A stretch of 64,000 nt of DNA. Origin: Sporosarcina sp. Marseille-Q4943. Lineage in GTDB: Bacteria; Bacillota; Bacilli; Bacillales_A; Planococcaceae. Under the pieces are notes generated by a model. It did no database searches. It saw nothing but the letters and a program-made list of their open reading frames with translations, and was not told where the DNA came from. Positions within the stretch are counted from its first letter, which is position 1; every line of letters begins with the position of its first letter. The translations under genes were made by a program, and so were the position numbers. Below, piece by piece: positions 18,051 to 26,042 of the stretch. The stretch lies in NCBI RefSeq assembly GCF_943736995.1, contig NZ_OX031157.1, positions 806,001 to 870,000 on the forward strand, written 5' to 3'.

Positions 18051-18090
18051 TTCATTTCTCTCCCCATTTTGGTATTCTTATCAAAAAAAC

Positions 18091-18165
18091 TTAACTCGTT
18101 AGTTAGTATTCAACAAAAAGGCCGTGAAATCCTTTACTGGATTTCCGGCCTCGTTAGAGAATTAA
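18091..18165 (-). repeat. Array repeat R4 (class iv hairpin)
   Basis: A different middle: GGCCGGAAATCC paired with GGATTTCACGGCC followed by T5 on the gene strand, flanked by degenerate CTAACG cores. The same class occurs at 36400, 51468 and 51904. Confidence 0.7.
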
Positions 18166-18168
18166 ACA

Positions 18169-18609
18169 TTACCAATCTGGTCCATCGTCACTATCAGCCA
18201 CTTTGAGTTTAAATGCATCAGGTTCTAAATTGTTATCTTTAACTATTTCAAAGAATATTGATTCTACTGCTTCTTGTTCAAAGATAGTTGCTTCTTTATT
18301 TGTTAAGACATATTTTACCTGAACTTGATCAACGGAAGGTGCCACAATTAATGTTTGAAATAAATAGCCCTTACCCATTAATTCATCATTTACTTGTTTT
18401 ATTATTCCACTATTTCCAAAGAGGAAGTTTTCGATTCCCATAGTCTTTTTTTCATTTTCCGTTTGTACATCAGGACTTATTGCAGGTTGATCTGCCGATA
18501 TTCCTACTTTTGAATTGATAAATAAAAAGAATACTACAAATAAAATTACAGTAATCCCCATTAAATTAAATTTACCTTTTTCCAGTTTGTACACTTCCTT
18601 TTTGTTCAA
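18169..18609 (-). CDS. Membrane-anchored hypothetical protein (cassette)
   Basis: 146 residues. One N-terminal hydrophobic segment (GITVILFVVFFLFI) then a soluble domain ending AFKLKVADSDDGPDW. Start uncertain: the frame opens at a TTG (18609), while an ATG lies 16 codons in. No family recognised. The last 18 codons of a close paralogue survive at 36455-36508 next to another gene, also beside a class iv repeat. Confidence 0.65.
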   Translation of the reverse strand: MNKKEVYKLEKGKFNLMGITVILFVVFFLFINSKVGISADQPAISPDVQTENEKKTMGIENFLFGNSGIIKQVNDELMGKGYLFQTLIVAPSVDQVQVKYVLTNKEATIFEQEAVESIFFEIVKDNNLEPDAFKLKVADSDDGPDW

Positions 18610-18646
18610 GTGTATGTCTGTATAGAGGTATGTAGAATGTAATTCC

Positions 18647-18732
18647 TTGTTTAACTAAACTGCCAGATAGTTCAGTAAGAAGTGTGCTATTTAGCAGTTT
18701 AGCGATCTTCAGTAAAGCACCTGTTAGTTGAA
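18647..18732 (-). repeat. Array repeat R5
   Basis: Cores CTAAACTGCC and CACCTGTTAGTTGAAG flank a middle with a TGCTATTTAGCA hairpin. It follows the DUF3221-like lipoprotein gene. Confidence 0.8.
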
Positions 18733-18740
18733 GAAGATGT

Positions 18741-19055
18741 TTAATTTTCGACTGTTTTGATATCGAATTTCATATTGTCTAAATCCCAAATATCAGCAGT
18801 AGTATTAGAAAAGACTGTGATTTCAAGTTTCTGCCCAATGCTATATCTCTCTACATCATCAACAGGTATTTCGAATACATTTCCGTCCTTTCTACCTTCC
18901 TCAACCCCGCCATATTCTTTAATAATTAACATTTCTTCTTCAACAAGTATCTCCCCTACTGTTCCTGTGAAATTAAATTTCTCTTGATAATCCGAACAGC
19001 CAGCAATAAACAATAAATTCAATAAGAAAAAACCTATTGTAACTTTATTTTTCAC
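18741..19055 (-). CDS. Small lipoprotein, DUF3221-like (cassette)
   Basis: 104 residues. Lipoprotein signal peptide with lipobox FIAGC (Cys about residue 20), then a small beta-rich domain resembling DUF3221/YobA-type proteins (FTGTVGEI, YSIGQKLEI). Exported and lipid-anchored; function unknown. GAGGGGGTGTCAGTG upstream of the ATG. Confidence 0.7.
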   Translation of the reverse strand: MKNKVTIGFFLLNLLFIAGCSDYQEKFNFTGTVGEILVEEEMLIIKEYGGVEEGRKDGNVFEIPVDDVERYSIGQKLEITVFSNTTADIWDLDNMKFDIKTVEN

Positions 19056-19105
19056 ACTGACACCCCCTCGTAGATTAGATTGTTTATAGGTAATAAAGTT
19101 ACAAA

Positions 19106-19197
19106 TTGTTGTTCAACTAAACTACCCTGTTAGTTCAATAAGAAAAAGCTACCCTTACAGGTAGCCACTTGTATAACTTAGCACCCGTTAGTTCAAC
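19106..19197 (-). repeat. Array repeat R6 (class iii hairpin)
   Basis: Full copy whose middle is GGCTACC paired with GGTAGC followed by T-rich sequence, between the right core and CACCCGTTAGTTCAAC. Confidence 0.85.
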
Positions 19198-19208
19198 TCA
19201 CCTCAATA

Positions 19209-19481
19209 TCATATAAAAAATATCGGTAAAAGTAGAACCCAAATAATCGCTAAACTTTTAAAAAGGTATTTTTGATATCGGGGGCTATCCTCGTCAAAGA
19301 CTCTAAACCATTCTCCTGATAATACGATTACAAAGATAAGAAATGTATATAACACTAAATTAATCATTTTTGCATTTTGTTCTGGTGTATAGAAGTTATT
19401 TGAAAAATAAAGTACAGTTATTAGAATGAACATCAAAAAATAAATACCATACAAAATAAGACGACCTTTTCTGGTTTTCAA
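19209..19481 (-). CDS. Small three-helix membrane protein (cassette)
   Basis: 90 residues, hydrophobic segments at about 8-25, 40-57 and 70-88. No family recognised. GAGGGAGGGATATT gives a strong site for the ATG. Between R6 and R7. Confidence 0.65.
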   Translation of the reverse strand: MKTRKGRLILYGIYFLMFILITVLYFSNNFYTPEQNAKMINLVLYTFLIFVIVLSGEWFRVFDEDSPRYQKYLFKSLAIIWVLLLPIFFI

Positions 19482-19517
19482 AATATCCCTCCCTCATAAA
19501 GAATATTCTATATCCCA

Positions 19518-19592
19518 TTTAAATTAACCTGCTTCGTTAGTGGAAGAAGAAAATACTACCCTGACAGTCAGCCACTTGTTGATGTTGTTAAG
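19518..19592 (-). repeat. Array repeat R7 (degenerate class iii)
   Basis: Shares the class iii middle with R6 (CTACCCTGACAG, GCCACTTGT) but the left core is lost after GATGTTGTTAAG. Confidence 0.6.
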
Positions 19593-19666
19593 AACAGTTC
19601 TCTATATGCTTCATTGTATGATGCAGCCATTCGTCAATTAAAGTCCCTAAAGCAACAATGAAAATA
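19588..19666 (-). pseudogene. 3' remnant of an unknown cassette gene
   Basis: An open frame of 26 codons ending TLIDEWLHHTMKHIENCS lies directly upstream of R7's left end, where a cassette gene would end. Upstream it runs into the palindrome at 19666. No start codon in context. Confidence 0.35.
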
Positions 19667-19696
19667 GGGACACAAATTCATATGAGAATTGCGTCC
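19666..19696. repeat. Palindromic GGGAC hairpin
   Basis: GGGACACAAATTC paired with GAATTGCGTCCC around ATATGA. It stands where the neighbouring coding remnant breaks, so it could be an inserted REP-like element. Confidence 0.5.
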
Positions 19697-19775
19697 CCGA
19701 AACACTGTGCTTTTTTATAATATTTTCCCATCGACCGAACCCGTTACAGAAAATCCGCGCGTTTTTGACGTGAAT

Positions 19776-19991
19776 TTACTTGCTCTCTTTGAATCCGCAA
19801 TGATTGTTTAGCTGTTGAGTAGATAAATTTCTTTCTCGTTTCACTTTTATAACTTTTATCTCAGTCGGCGTATCGATCAGAGTTATTCGAAACAAGTCGT
19901 ACGGGGGCGAATGTGCCTGTTCAAAGGTTACCACTTCTATTGTTATTTCGTGTTTTCGATCTCCATCAATCCTTTTTATATCAATAATTCT
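19776..19991 (-). pseudogene. Coding remnant without start codon
   Basis: 72 open codons with protein-like composition (EITIEVVTFEQAHSPPYDLF, then IKVIKVKRERN) ending in TAA at 19778-19776. No ATG, GTG or TTG with a binding site at its 5' end. Probably the 3' part of a lost gene; the 19.6-20.0 kb stretch otherwise holds no intact gene. Confidence 0.35.
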
Positions 19992-20067
19992 TTATTCTAA
20001 ATAATATGTACTTTCCGCACGAGCTATTGTAAACTTGTGAAGAGTTAATCAAAAGGGAGTTGGGGAA

Positions 20068-20382
20068 TTGAAACAAGGCATTCACATCATGATTGAAGAC
20101 CGTTCAGGATTAAGTGAACGGGAGAAAAACATTCTACACACGGGTATTTTGAACACAATCGTCCTCGCGGGTTTTGTGGAAGTCGTCAGCAAAGGGGAAG
20201 GCGAAGGAGGGACAGCCTTTAACCCGATCGAGGATTGCTTTATCGGATTAACGATGATTTATCAAAAGCCGATTCCCGACGAAATGGCGGGGTCATTGGT
20301 TGAATCCATTACTCGAAGACTGACCAACTTCTTTGCTATGAGTGAAATTGAAATGGACCTAAAAGTAGAGTTGGCATACTGA
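20068..20382 (+). CDS. Hypothetical protein on the opposite strand within the array
   Basis: 104 residues, soluble, no signal. A helical N-terminus (SGLSEREKNILHTGILNTIV) and a central acidic/glycine patch GEGEGG. No family recognised. TTG start with AGGGAG eight bases upstream; ATG at 20089 is an alternative. It is the only plus-strand gene in the array region, has its own terminator and lacks a flanking full repeat, so it may be resident rather than a cassette. Confidence 0.7.
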   Translation: MKQGIHIMIEDRSGLSEREKNILHTGILNTIVLAGFVEVVSKGEGEGGTAFNPIEDCFIGLTMIYQKPIPDEMAGSLVESITRRLTNFFAMSEIEMDLKVELAY

Positions 20383-20453
20383 TAATTACTTGGGGTATAA
20401 CGCTAATTAATGAAAGTAACAACCAAGTTAATCAAATATTTTATTAGCAATTT

Positions 20454-20478
20454 AAAAACGCTCAGGTTGAGCGTTTTT
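20454..20478 (+). terminator. Terminator of the plus-strand gene
   Basis: AAAAACGCTCA paired with TGAGCGTTTTT, T run included. Confidence 0.9.
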
Positions 20479-20492
20479 TTAATTTACCAACC

Positions 20493-20522
20493 CTCTTTAA
20501 CTAAAGCACCCGTTAGTTTAAG
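20493..20522 (-). repeat. Array repeat R8 (left-core fragment)
   Basis: Only CTAAAGCACCCGTTAGTTTAAG remains; the terminator and right core are missing. A CTCCGTTAG fragment at 20588-20596 supplies the stop of the next gene. Confidence 0.65.
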
Positions 20523-20592
20523 TGCATTTTTTCACAATCTTATAAAGTAACTGTATTTTTAAGGTTGTTTGTATCCTTTAAGAACTTCTCCG

Positions 20593-20967
20593 TTAGTATT
20601 TCTCAATTTTTATTGTTATATTTTTTTCGCTAATTGTTACGTTTTCTGTTTCAGAAACTTTCTTTATAGAATCTTCAACTATTTGTTGAATCAACGTATC
20701 ATCAACTTTTACATCCTTCAGGAAACCTACTGATACAGAAAGTTCTTTAACATTACCCTCTACCATTATTGAATCCGCCTCAATTGCCGTTTGTTTTGTA
20801 ATAGATACTATTATTTCATTGTGTAATTCTGATAAAAAATTTTTTTCGCGTGATAAAATTGCATCATTTTCCCCGTTTTCCGTAATATCTATTACTTCCT
20901 CTCCATTACACCCAACTAACAAAATTAAACTAAATAAAATTCCTGAAATTATAGCTTTTTTCAACAC
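20593..20967 (-). CDS. Small lipoprotein (cassette)
   Basis: About 124 residues. Lipobox LLVGC after a short hydrophobic signal (KKAIISGILFSLILLVGC), then a Glu- and Ile/Val-rich domain of 100 residues. No family recognised. GTG at 20967 is eight bases from AAAGGGG. The TAA stop lies inside the repeat motif CTAACGG, as if the repeat boundary cut the gene end. Confidence 0.7.
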   Translation of the reverse strand: MLKKAIISGILFSLILLVGCNGEEVIDITENGENDAILSREKNFLSELHNEIIVSITKQTAIEADSIMVEGNVKELSVSVGFLKDVKVDDTLIQQIVEDSIKKVSETENVTISEKNITIKIEKY

Positions 20968-21068
20968 TTCTACTTCCCCTTTCAAAATAAATTACAGATT
21001 CTGCAACAATTCTCCATACGTAATTTTGACGGTATACATCGGTAAAAGTTCCATAATGAAACATAATC

Positions 21069-21149
21069 TTGTTGAACTAACCTGCCTCTTTAGTTCAATA
21101 AGAAAAAAGCTTTACTCCCTTCTTGAAGTAAAGCACCCGTTAGTTGAAG
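21069..21149 (-). repeat. Array repeat R9 (class i, with terminator)
   Basis: Complete: CTAACCTGCC, GTTAGTTCAATAAG-like core, AAAGCTTTACT hairpin with T6 on the gene strand, CACCCGTTAGTTGAAG. Confidence 0.9.
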
Positions 21150-21200
21150 TACATTTCTTCACAATCTTTGCCCTTTATTTGATTGTTAACTGCAGTGTGT

Positions 21201-21773
21201 TCATCTTAAAACTGTCTCGGCTGGGGTAAATGCTTCCCATGGATTATATTTCGTTGTTATTGATGAAATAAACCAATACTCTTTAGATGGTTCTAAATTC
21301 TTTTCCACGATTATAATCTTCTCCCCACCACCAAAATCTCCATATGATGCCCATAAATCATATTTAACGGTATACCGCATTTTGGATTCGCTAAGCTTTT
21401 CTACTTTTGTAAAACGAAAGTTCCTAACCGAAGGGCTTGACTGACCTGTTATCCAGTGAGTTTCCTCAAATTTACTCCTTGATTGTTTTCGAAGCGAAGG
21501 GGACAACATCGCATATTGAACAGAACCACTTCGATTATTTACGCCTAATATCCACAATTCAACGGCTTGTTTTGGTTCGCCTACCATCAAACCGTACAGA
21601 AAAGACATTAATTGGCTTTCTAAAGGAGTGAGTTGTTTGCCTTCAATAATTTTTTCCTCAAAAGAAGGAGTAGTATCGTTCACTTTTGCATTTACTGTTC
21701 CATAATACAACCCACAAATTAGTATACTAAATAAAACCAATAGAAGAGGTTTACCTTTATCCAAATTCATCAC
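21201..21773 (-). CDS. Secreted or membrane-anchored hypothetical protein (cassette)
   Basis: 190 residues. An N-terminal hydrophobic segment (PLLLVLFSILICGLYYGTV) acts as signal or anchor; the rest is soluble, with aromatic-rich motifs such as KYDLWASYGDFGGGEK. It resembles small secreted proteins that follow a conserved ETHWITG pattern, but I cannot name a family. GTG start with AGGGTG-type site. Confidence 0.68.
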   Translation of the reverse strand: MMNLDKGKPLLLVLFSILICGLYYGTVNAKVNDTTPSFEEKIIEGKQLTPLESQLMSFLYGLMVGEPKQAVELWILGVNNRSGSVQYAMLSPSLRKQSRSKFEETHWITGQSSPSVRNFRFTKVEKLSESKMRYTVKYDLWASYGDFGGGEKIIIVEKNLEPSKEYWFISSITTKYNPWEAFTPAETVLR

Positions 21774-21822
21774 CCTAAATTATATTTAGGTTTAGTTTGT
21801 CCTCTTCATTTACAATCATTCC

Positions 21823-21912
21823 TTCTTCAACTAACCTGCCCGTTAGTTGAAGAAGAAAGCTGAACTGTCTAAGCGCTCAACTATCTTCAAGTAAAGCCTC
21901 CGTTAGTTTAAG
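21823..21912 (-). repeat. Array repeat R10 (class ii)
   Basis: Full copy: CTAACCTGCCCGTTAG, middle GAACTGTCTAAGCGCTCAAC, GCCTCCGTTAGTTTAAG. Confidence 0.88.
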
Positions 21913-21991
21913 TAATGTTTCACAAATTGATATCTATCCTAAGATCTCAATACAACAAATAGACTCTAGAACCAAAGCTTATTTAGTTAAT

Positions 21992-22765
21992 CTACCTTTT
22001 AAATCCACCTTCTGAATGAATAATCTGACCTGTAATCCAATCTGCTTCATCGCTCACTAGAAATTTAATAGTTTTTGCAACATCACTCGGTTTTCCGATT
22101 CTACCGAAAGGAAATTTCGGTTTTAATTCATTTTTTATTTCTTCTGTCATCCAACCTGTATCAGTTGGACCTGGATTTAATGCATTAACCGTTATTCCTA
22201 AAGGGGCTAGTTCAGCTGACAACGTAATCGTTAACGCATCAACTGCTCCTTTTGTTGTTGCATATGCTAATTCGCCAGGCATGGGGCCTTGAAACTGACC
22301 TGAAGTAATATTGACTATTCTTCCACCTGATTTCTTATCAAACTTTTGAGCAAATCTACTACTTAATAGTGTCGTTGCACGCACATTTACCATGTAATGT
22401 TTATCTAATTCTTCGGCAGTTACATTAGAAAAATCGTTGTTAGTTGAGTATGCTGCGTTATTAATCAAGATATCAGGATTACCGAGTTGTTCAGAAACTC
22501 TATTTATAAGTTGTTCAGGTGCATCATGTTGAGTTAAATCCAACTCCATACATGATACCTTAATACCTTTTTTTATTAATTCTTCTAGTAATTTCACGGG
22601 TTCATCTAATTCAATGCTCCAAGGCATTTTTTTATCATATTCCATCCAATAAGTAAAAAATATATGATAACCCGATTCCGCTAACTCCCTACAAATAGCA
22701 GCCCCTATCCCTTTCAGACGGCTTACACCCGTGATAATCGCAACTTTCCCTTTTAATTGGTCCAT
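21992..22765 (-). CDS. SDR family oxidoreductase (cassette)
   Basis: 257 residues, classical short-chain dehydrogenase length. The nucleotide loop TGVSRLKGIGAAICREL is a lengthened TGxxxGxG, NNAAYS follows, and catalytic Ser/Tyr/Lys appear in NITSGQFQGP and YATTKGA. C-terminus NPGPTDTGWM is typical. NAD(P)-dependent oxidation or reduction of an unknown substrate. ATG at 22765 has GGGAGGG eight bases upstream, better than the frame's first codon at 22780. A 5-codon ORF with a strong site lies just upstream. Confidence 0.9.
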   Translation of the reverse strand: MDQLKGKVAIITGVSRLKGIGAAICRELAESGYHIFFTYWMEYDKKMPWSIELDEPVKLLEELIKKGIKVSCMELDLTQHDAPEQLINRVSEQLGNPDILINNAAYSTNNDFSNVTAEELDKHYMVNVRATTLLSSRFAQKFDKKSGGRIVNITSGQFQGPMPGELAYATTKGAVDALTITLSAELAPLGITVNALNPGPTDTGWMTEEIKNELKPKFPFGRIGKPSDVAKTIKFLVSDEADWITGQIIHSEGGFKR

Positions 22766-22929
22766 TATCATCCCTCCCATACTTAATATTATTTAAAGAT
22801 CCGTCACCAATAATATTGACAGGCAGTTTTTGTTCTTCAATATTAGCAAAATCTATTGGTCCCTATAATTCATTAGCCATGTTTTACCTCCTACGATTCT
22901 TGATTCTACATTGTTATTTAGATTTTTCC

Positions 22930-22989
22930 TTCTTCAACTAAACTGCCGCGTTAGTTCAAGAACATTGAAGTCTTAGTAGCTCAACGTTT
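22930..22989 (-). repeat. Array repeat R11 (right half)
   Basis: CTAAACTGCCGCGTTAG core plus a class ii middle (AAGTCTTAGTAGCTCAACG); the left core is missing, so the next small gene ends directly against the middle. Confidence 0.75.
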
Positions 22990-22999
22990 TTCCCGACAG

Positions 23000-23140
23000 C
23001 TACTTTTTTACTTTTAATAAGCGATTTATTCCAACCACGAAAACAAGTATTGAAATCGGTAGAGTAATAAAATCATTAACAGGAGTAAGGAAGCCAAAAA
23101 GAAATATTAAAACACCCAGAATTATTAAGCCTATCCCCAA
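23000..23140 (-). CDS. 46-residue membrane protein (cassette)
   Basis: Small gene: TTG start at 23140 with AAAGGGGGATTAGC upstream, 46 codons, TAG. The product is two hydrophobic helices (MGIGLIILGVLIFLFGFL and LPISILVFVVGI) separated by TPVNDFIT, with a basic tail. No family recognised. It fills exactly the gap between repeats R11 and R12. Confidence 0.6.
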   Translation of the reverse strand: MGIGLIILGVLIFLFGFLTPVNDFITLPISILVFVVGINRLLKVKK

Positions 23141-23164
23141 GCTAATCCCCCTTTAATTAAAAAA

Positions 23165-23246
23165 TTCTTATTCAACTAACCTGCTGCGTTAGTTCAATAA
23201 GAAAAAGAGTTGCCTAAGCAACCCATGATCTTTAACTAAAGCATCA
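23165..23246 (-). repeat. Array repeat R12
   Basis: Right core intact (CTAACCTGCTGCGTTAG); middle GTTGCCTAAGCAAC is a perfect hairpin; left end truncated at CTAAAGCATCAC. Confidence 0.82.
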
Positions 23247-23317
23247 CAAAATTATCTTTTTCATCTAAAAACTATCGACAAATACTTACTTAGGTTTCAC
23301 TTCATTCCTTCTGTACT

Positions 23318-24565
23318 TTATTGCAACGGAATATTCAGTTCGATATTTTTCCCAATAGGATTGAAGTAATATCTAAAATATATTTTTGCTTTGCCATCAA
23401 AATCTTGAAACTTTGTCGTCTCCGTTACGTACTGCCCATCTCGTGAAATTTTGGTACTTACAAATTGTAACGGCGTACCATCTTCTTTTACAGCATTATA
23501 TAGCCATAAAAGGTTACCTCCATTTTCCCCTTTCTTTACAGCAACTGATATCCCTTGCTGTTCTACGGAAATGTCCCAATTGAAATAATCAGGTTTGGTG
23601 AGTACTTCTTTTGAGCCAAAATCAACTTCTATAAAATCATCGCCCTTTGGAACGGCCTGAACAGCACCAATATTAATCGTGAGTGAATCTGAATTGTGGA
23701 AATAGTTACTTTGCAAATAGATCGTAAATTTGCCGTCGCGAATATCTCCGTGAGTTGTCATACCATTTATGATACTACCTCTTCGCTCTCCACTATCCGT
23801 CATGACTGTAATATCATCAAGAGCTAATATTTGCATTGTATTCGATTCTTCTATTTCAATATCTATGGCCGTTTTTAATGGAGAACGGCGAATTTGTGTT
23901 ATCGTAAATTTCTGACCATCGATATCTACAGTACGATTCGCATTTATAACTTTTTCTTGAGCTATTTCGTTTTGTAGTGTAAACGGTATCGCTATTTCAA
24001 TATTCCCATTATCTATATCCTTAAAATGAAAAACGGCTTTAAAATCCTTCGAAGTATAAGCGATTGGCTCTGAAAAGCTATATTCTACTAAAGAAGAGGT
24101 GCTTGTTTGATTCTCTGTGTTTCCGAATCTACAGCCGCATTCTATTTCATCGTCACCTTGGAATAATTGTACTTTCTTCAGGTGTAAATCAAATGAGGCA
24201 GCAGCGTCATAGAAAAGTACAAATCCCGACTGATCTGCAATCACGCCTTGCAAGGTAAGTGATAGGCCATTTTTTGACTTGTTCTCATTAATCCCTTCAA
24301 AGTATTCATTGTCAACTATGTCTTTAATTCCATCATTTATTTCAACCTCTGATACAAGTGCATGAAAAACAGGTATTTTTGCAACATAACTTGCAATCGT
24401 AGGAGAAACACGAATTGAAAATATTATACTTACGCAAAGCAAAGCAACTATTGCAACTGGTACAATGCGCTTCTTTATCTTTTTTTCTCGCTGAACTTTA
24501 CGGAAAGTATCCATTCGAATTTGTTGAAGTTTCTCCTTTGGAACGTCAATCGGCAGTTTGCTCAT
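23318..24565 (-). CDS. DUF4179 anti-sigma factor-like membrane protein
   Basis: 415 residues. A cytoplasmic N-terminus of about 37 residues (helical, basic) is followed by one membrane helix (VPVAIVALLCVSIIFSI) and a large extracellular beta-rich domain, the DUF4179 arrangement of Bacillota anti-sigma factors. Its start ATG overlaps the TGA stop of the sigma gene (ATGA), so the two are translationally coupled. It probably sequesters the sigma factor until an envelope signal. A two-gene unit of this size is unusual cargo between repeats R12 and R13. Confidence 0.85.
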   Translation of the reverse strand: MSKLPIDVPKEKLQQIRMDTFRKVQREKKIKKRIVPVAIVALLCVSIIFSIRVSPTIASYVAKIPVFHALVSEVEINDGIKDIVDNEYFEGINENKSKNGLSLTLQGVIADQSGFVLFYDAAASFDLHLKKVQLFQGDDEIECGCRFGNTENQTSTSSLVEYSFSEPIAYTSKDFKAVFHFKDIDNGNIEIAIPFTLQNEIAQEKVINANRTVDIDGQKFTITQIRRSPLKTAIDIEIEESNTMQILALDDITVMTDSGERRGSIINGMTTHGDIRDGKFTIYLQSNYFHNSDSLTINIGAVQAVPKGDDFIEVDFGSKEVLTKPDYFNWDISVEQQGISVAVKKGENGGNLLWLYNAVKEDGTPLQFVSTKISRDGQYVTETTKFQDFDGKAKIYFRYYFNPIGKNIELNIPLQ

Positions 24566-25062
24566 AGCCAGTCCTCCTTTTCTCCAGCGGAATTTCTAAG
24601 CTTCTTTAATATGTGGTGAAGCTTAGACTTTACAGTACCCTCGGGAATTTGATTTAGTTCAGCAATTTCTTTGTTTTTTAGTTGCTGAAAATATTTCATA
24701 TAGACAAGTTGTTGCTCCGACAAAGATAAATGTTCTAGTAGTCGCTCCAAATCAGAATAGATGACCCAACCAGATAAGTGATGTTCCTCAATTGGAACGG
24801 TTGGTTGTCGTTTTCTTAAATGGTCTTTACAACAATTGATTAAAACTCGGACGAGCCATGTTCTGGCATATTCTTGCTGTTTAACGGTATGCATTTTTTT
24901 TAGTGCCTTGTAAATAAGCTCCTGCATTACGTCTAAGGTGTCTTGTTCATTTTTCATATATGTAAAAGCCATGCGATATAAAATCTCTTCATCCATTTCA
25001 ATAAGTGAAAGTATCGCTTGATGATCCCCACGAATAGCACGCTGCACGATTTCAAATTCCAT
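24562..25062 (-). CDS. ECF-type RNA polymerase sigma-70 family factor
   Basis: 166 residues. Sigma region 2 (FTYMKNEQDTLDVMQELIYKAL, about 33-54) and region 4 (SLSEQQLVYMKYFQQLKNKEIAELNQIPEGTVKSKLHHIL, residues about 110-152) are clear; no region 1 or 3, hence an ECF factor. Directs transcription of an unknown regulon and is probably held by the downstream DUF4179 protein. AAGGAGGCGAGAAGG precedes ATG. Confidence 0.93.
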   Translation of the reverse strand: MEFEIVQRAIRGDHQAILSLIEMDEEILYRMAFTYMKNEQDTLDVMQELIYKALKKMHTVKQQEYARTWLVRVLINCCKDHLRKRQPTVPIEEHHLSGWVIYSDLERLLEHLSLSEQQLVYMKYFQQLKNKEIAELNQIPEGTVKSKLHHILKKLRNSAGEKEDWL

Positions 25063-25195
25063 CCTTCTCGCCTCCTTCCTTTATTAGACGCAGAGTTTCT
25101 TCATTTCGTTCAAAAATTTTTTATTATTTAGAAAACCGTTATGTAATTTACAATTCTTTTGTTAATTTAGTCTACTCCATTTCCTTATTTAGCGA

Positions 25196-25225
25196 TAGGG
25201 TGCTTTTACTTCAAGAAAAAAAGCT
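25196..25225 (+). repeat. Inverted fragment of the array repeat
   Basis: AGGGTGCTTTTACTTCAAG here is the left half of the repeat in the opposite orientation to every other copy, 100 bases from a normally oriented fragment (25322). Confidence 0.6.
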
Positions 25226-25321
25226 TCAGTGAAAGGGACTGCCGAATTTTCACTAAAGCACTTAATTATTTGATTATGTTGTTTTGGTTCATTGCTATTC
25301 ATTATTAAAATGATTATTTCG

Positions 25322-25353
25322 TTTTTACTAAAGCTACCCGTTAGTTAAATAAG
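25322..25353 (-). repeat. Array repeat R13 (left-core fragment)
   Basis: TTTTTACTAAAGCTACCCGTTAGTTAAATAAG, split here by description: ACTAAAGC then TACCCGTTAGTT. It follows the stop of the reductase gene. Confidence 0.65.
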
Positions 25354-25358
25354 AAATT

Positions 25359-25892
25359 TTATTTTTTAACGCCATAATGTAATTCCACAAATTGATTAAA
25401 GTTCCTAGTTCCTTTCAACGTAAGGTCTAATTGATAATCTCCTTTTTTAAATAACGGAACTCCTTTTCCTATTATGGTTGGGGCAACTGTTAAAATAATT
25501 TCATCAACTAATTTTTTTTTTACAAAATGATGTAACAATTCTCCTCCACCAACAATCCAAATGTTTCTTCCTTCTTGATTTTTCAATTTATTAGTAACAC
25601 TAACTATGTCATCATTAATAAATTTGACATCTTCGGTATCTTCAATTGAAGATCTTGTAAATACATAGCACTCTTTATTTTTATATGGGAATTCCCTTGT
25701 TTCGTGTCTAATTATCCAATCATAAGTTTTTTTACCTATTAAAACTGTATCTACTGTCTCATAAAACTCTGAATATCCGTTATCTCCTTCACCTTCAACA
25801 TTAAATAGCCATTCTAAAGACTCGTCTTCCGTAGCAATATACCCGTCTAAACTCACAGCAATATACAATACCAAATTTCGTTTTTTACTCAT
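25359..25892 (-). CDS. Dihydrofolate reductase family protein (RibD C-terminal-like, cassette)
   Basis: 177 residues. NLVLYIAVSLDGYIA at the N-terminus, then VLIGKKTYDWI, IWIVGGGELLHHF and PTIIGKGVPLFK are the standard RibD_C/DHFR-like fold signatures of YyaP/YwjB-type proteins. Predicted NADPH-dependent reductase; substrate unknown. DHFRs are well-known cassette cargo. ATG at 25892 has AAGGAGG five bases upstream. Confidence 0.9.
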   Translation of the reverse strand: MSKKRNLVLYIAVSLDGYIATEDESLEWLFNVEGEGDNGYSEFYETVDTVLIGKKTYDWIIRHETREFPYKNKECYVFTRSSIEDTEDVKFINDDIVSVTNKLKNQEGRNIWIVGGGELLHHFVKKKLVDEIILTVAPTIIGKGVPLFKKGDYQLDLTLKGTRNFNQFVELHYGVKK

Positions 25893-25951
25893 ATTATCCT
25901 CCTTAAGACACAAGTGGAATGCACGTTCTTATATACAGCAATACTTTTCTA

Positions 25952-26042
25952 CTCTTCAACTAAACTGCTTCGTTAGTTCAATAAGAAAATTGATCTGTTC
26001 AAGTAGCCCAATGTTCTTCAAGTAAAGCACCCGTTACTTTAA
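25952..26042 (-). repeat. Array repeat R14 (class ii)
   Basis: Full copy: CTAAACTGCTTCGTTAG, middle TTGATCTGTTCAAGTAGCCCAA (split hairpin), CACCCGTTACTTTAA. The stop of the Nudix gene begins at its last base. Confidence 0.88.
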
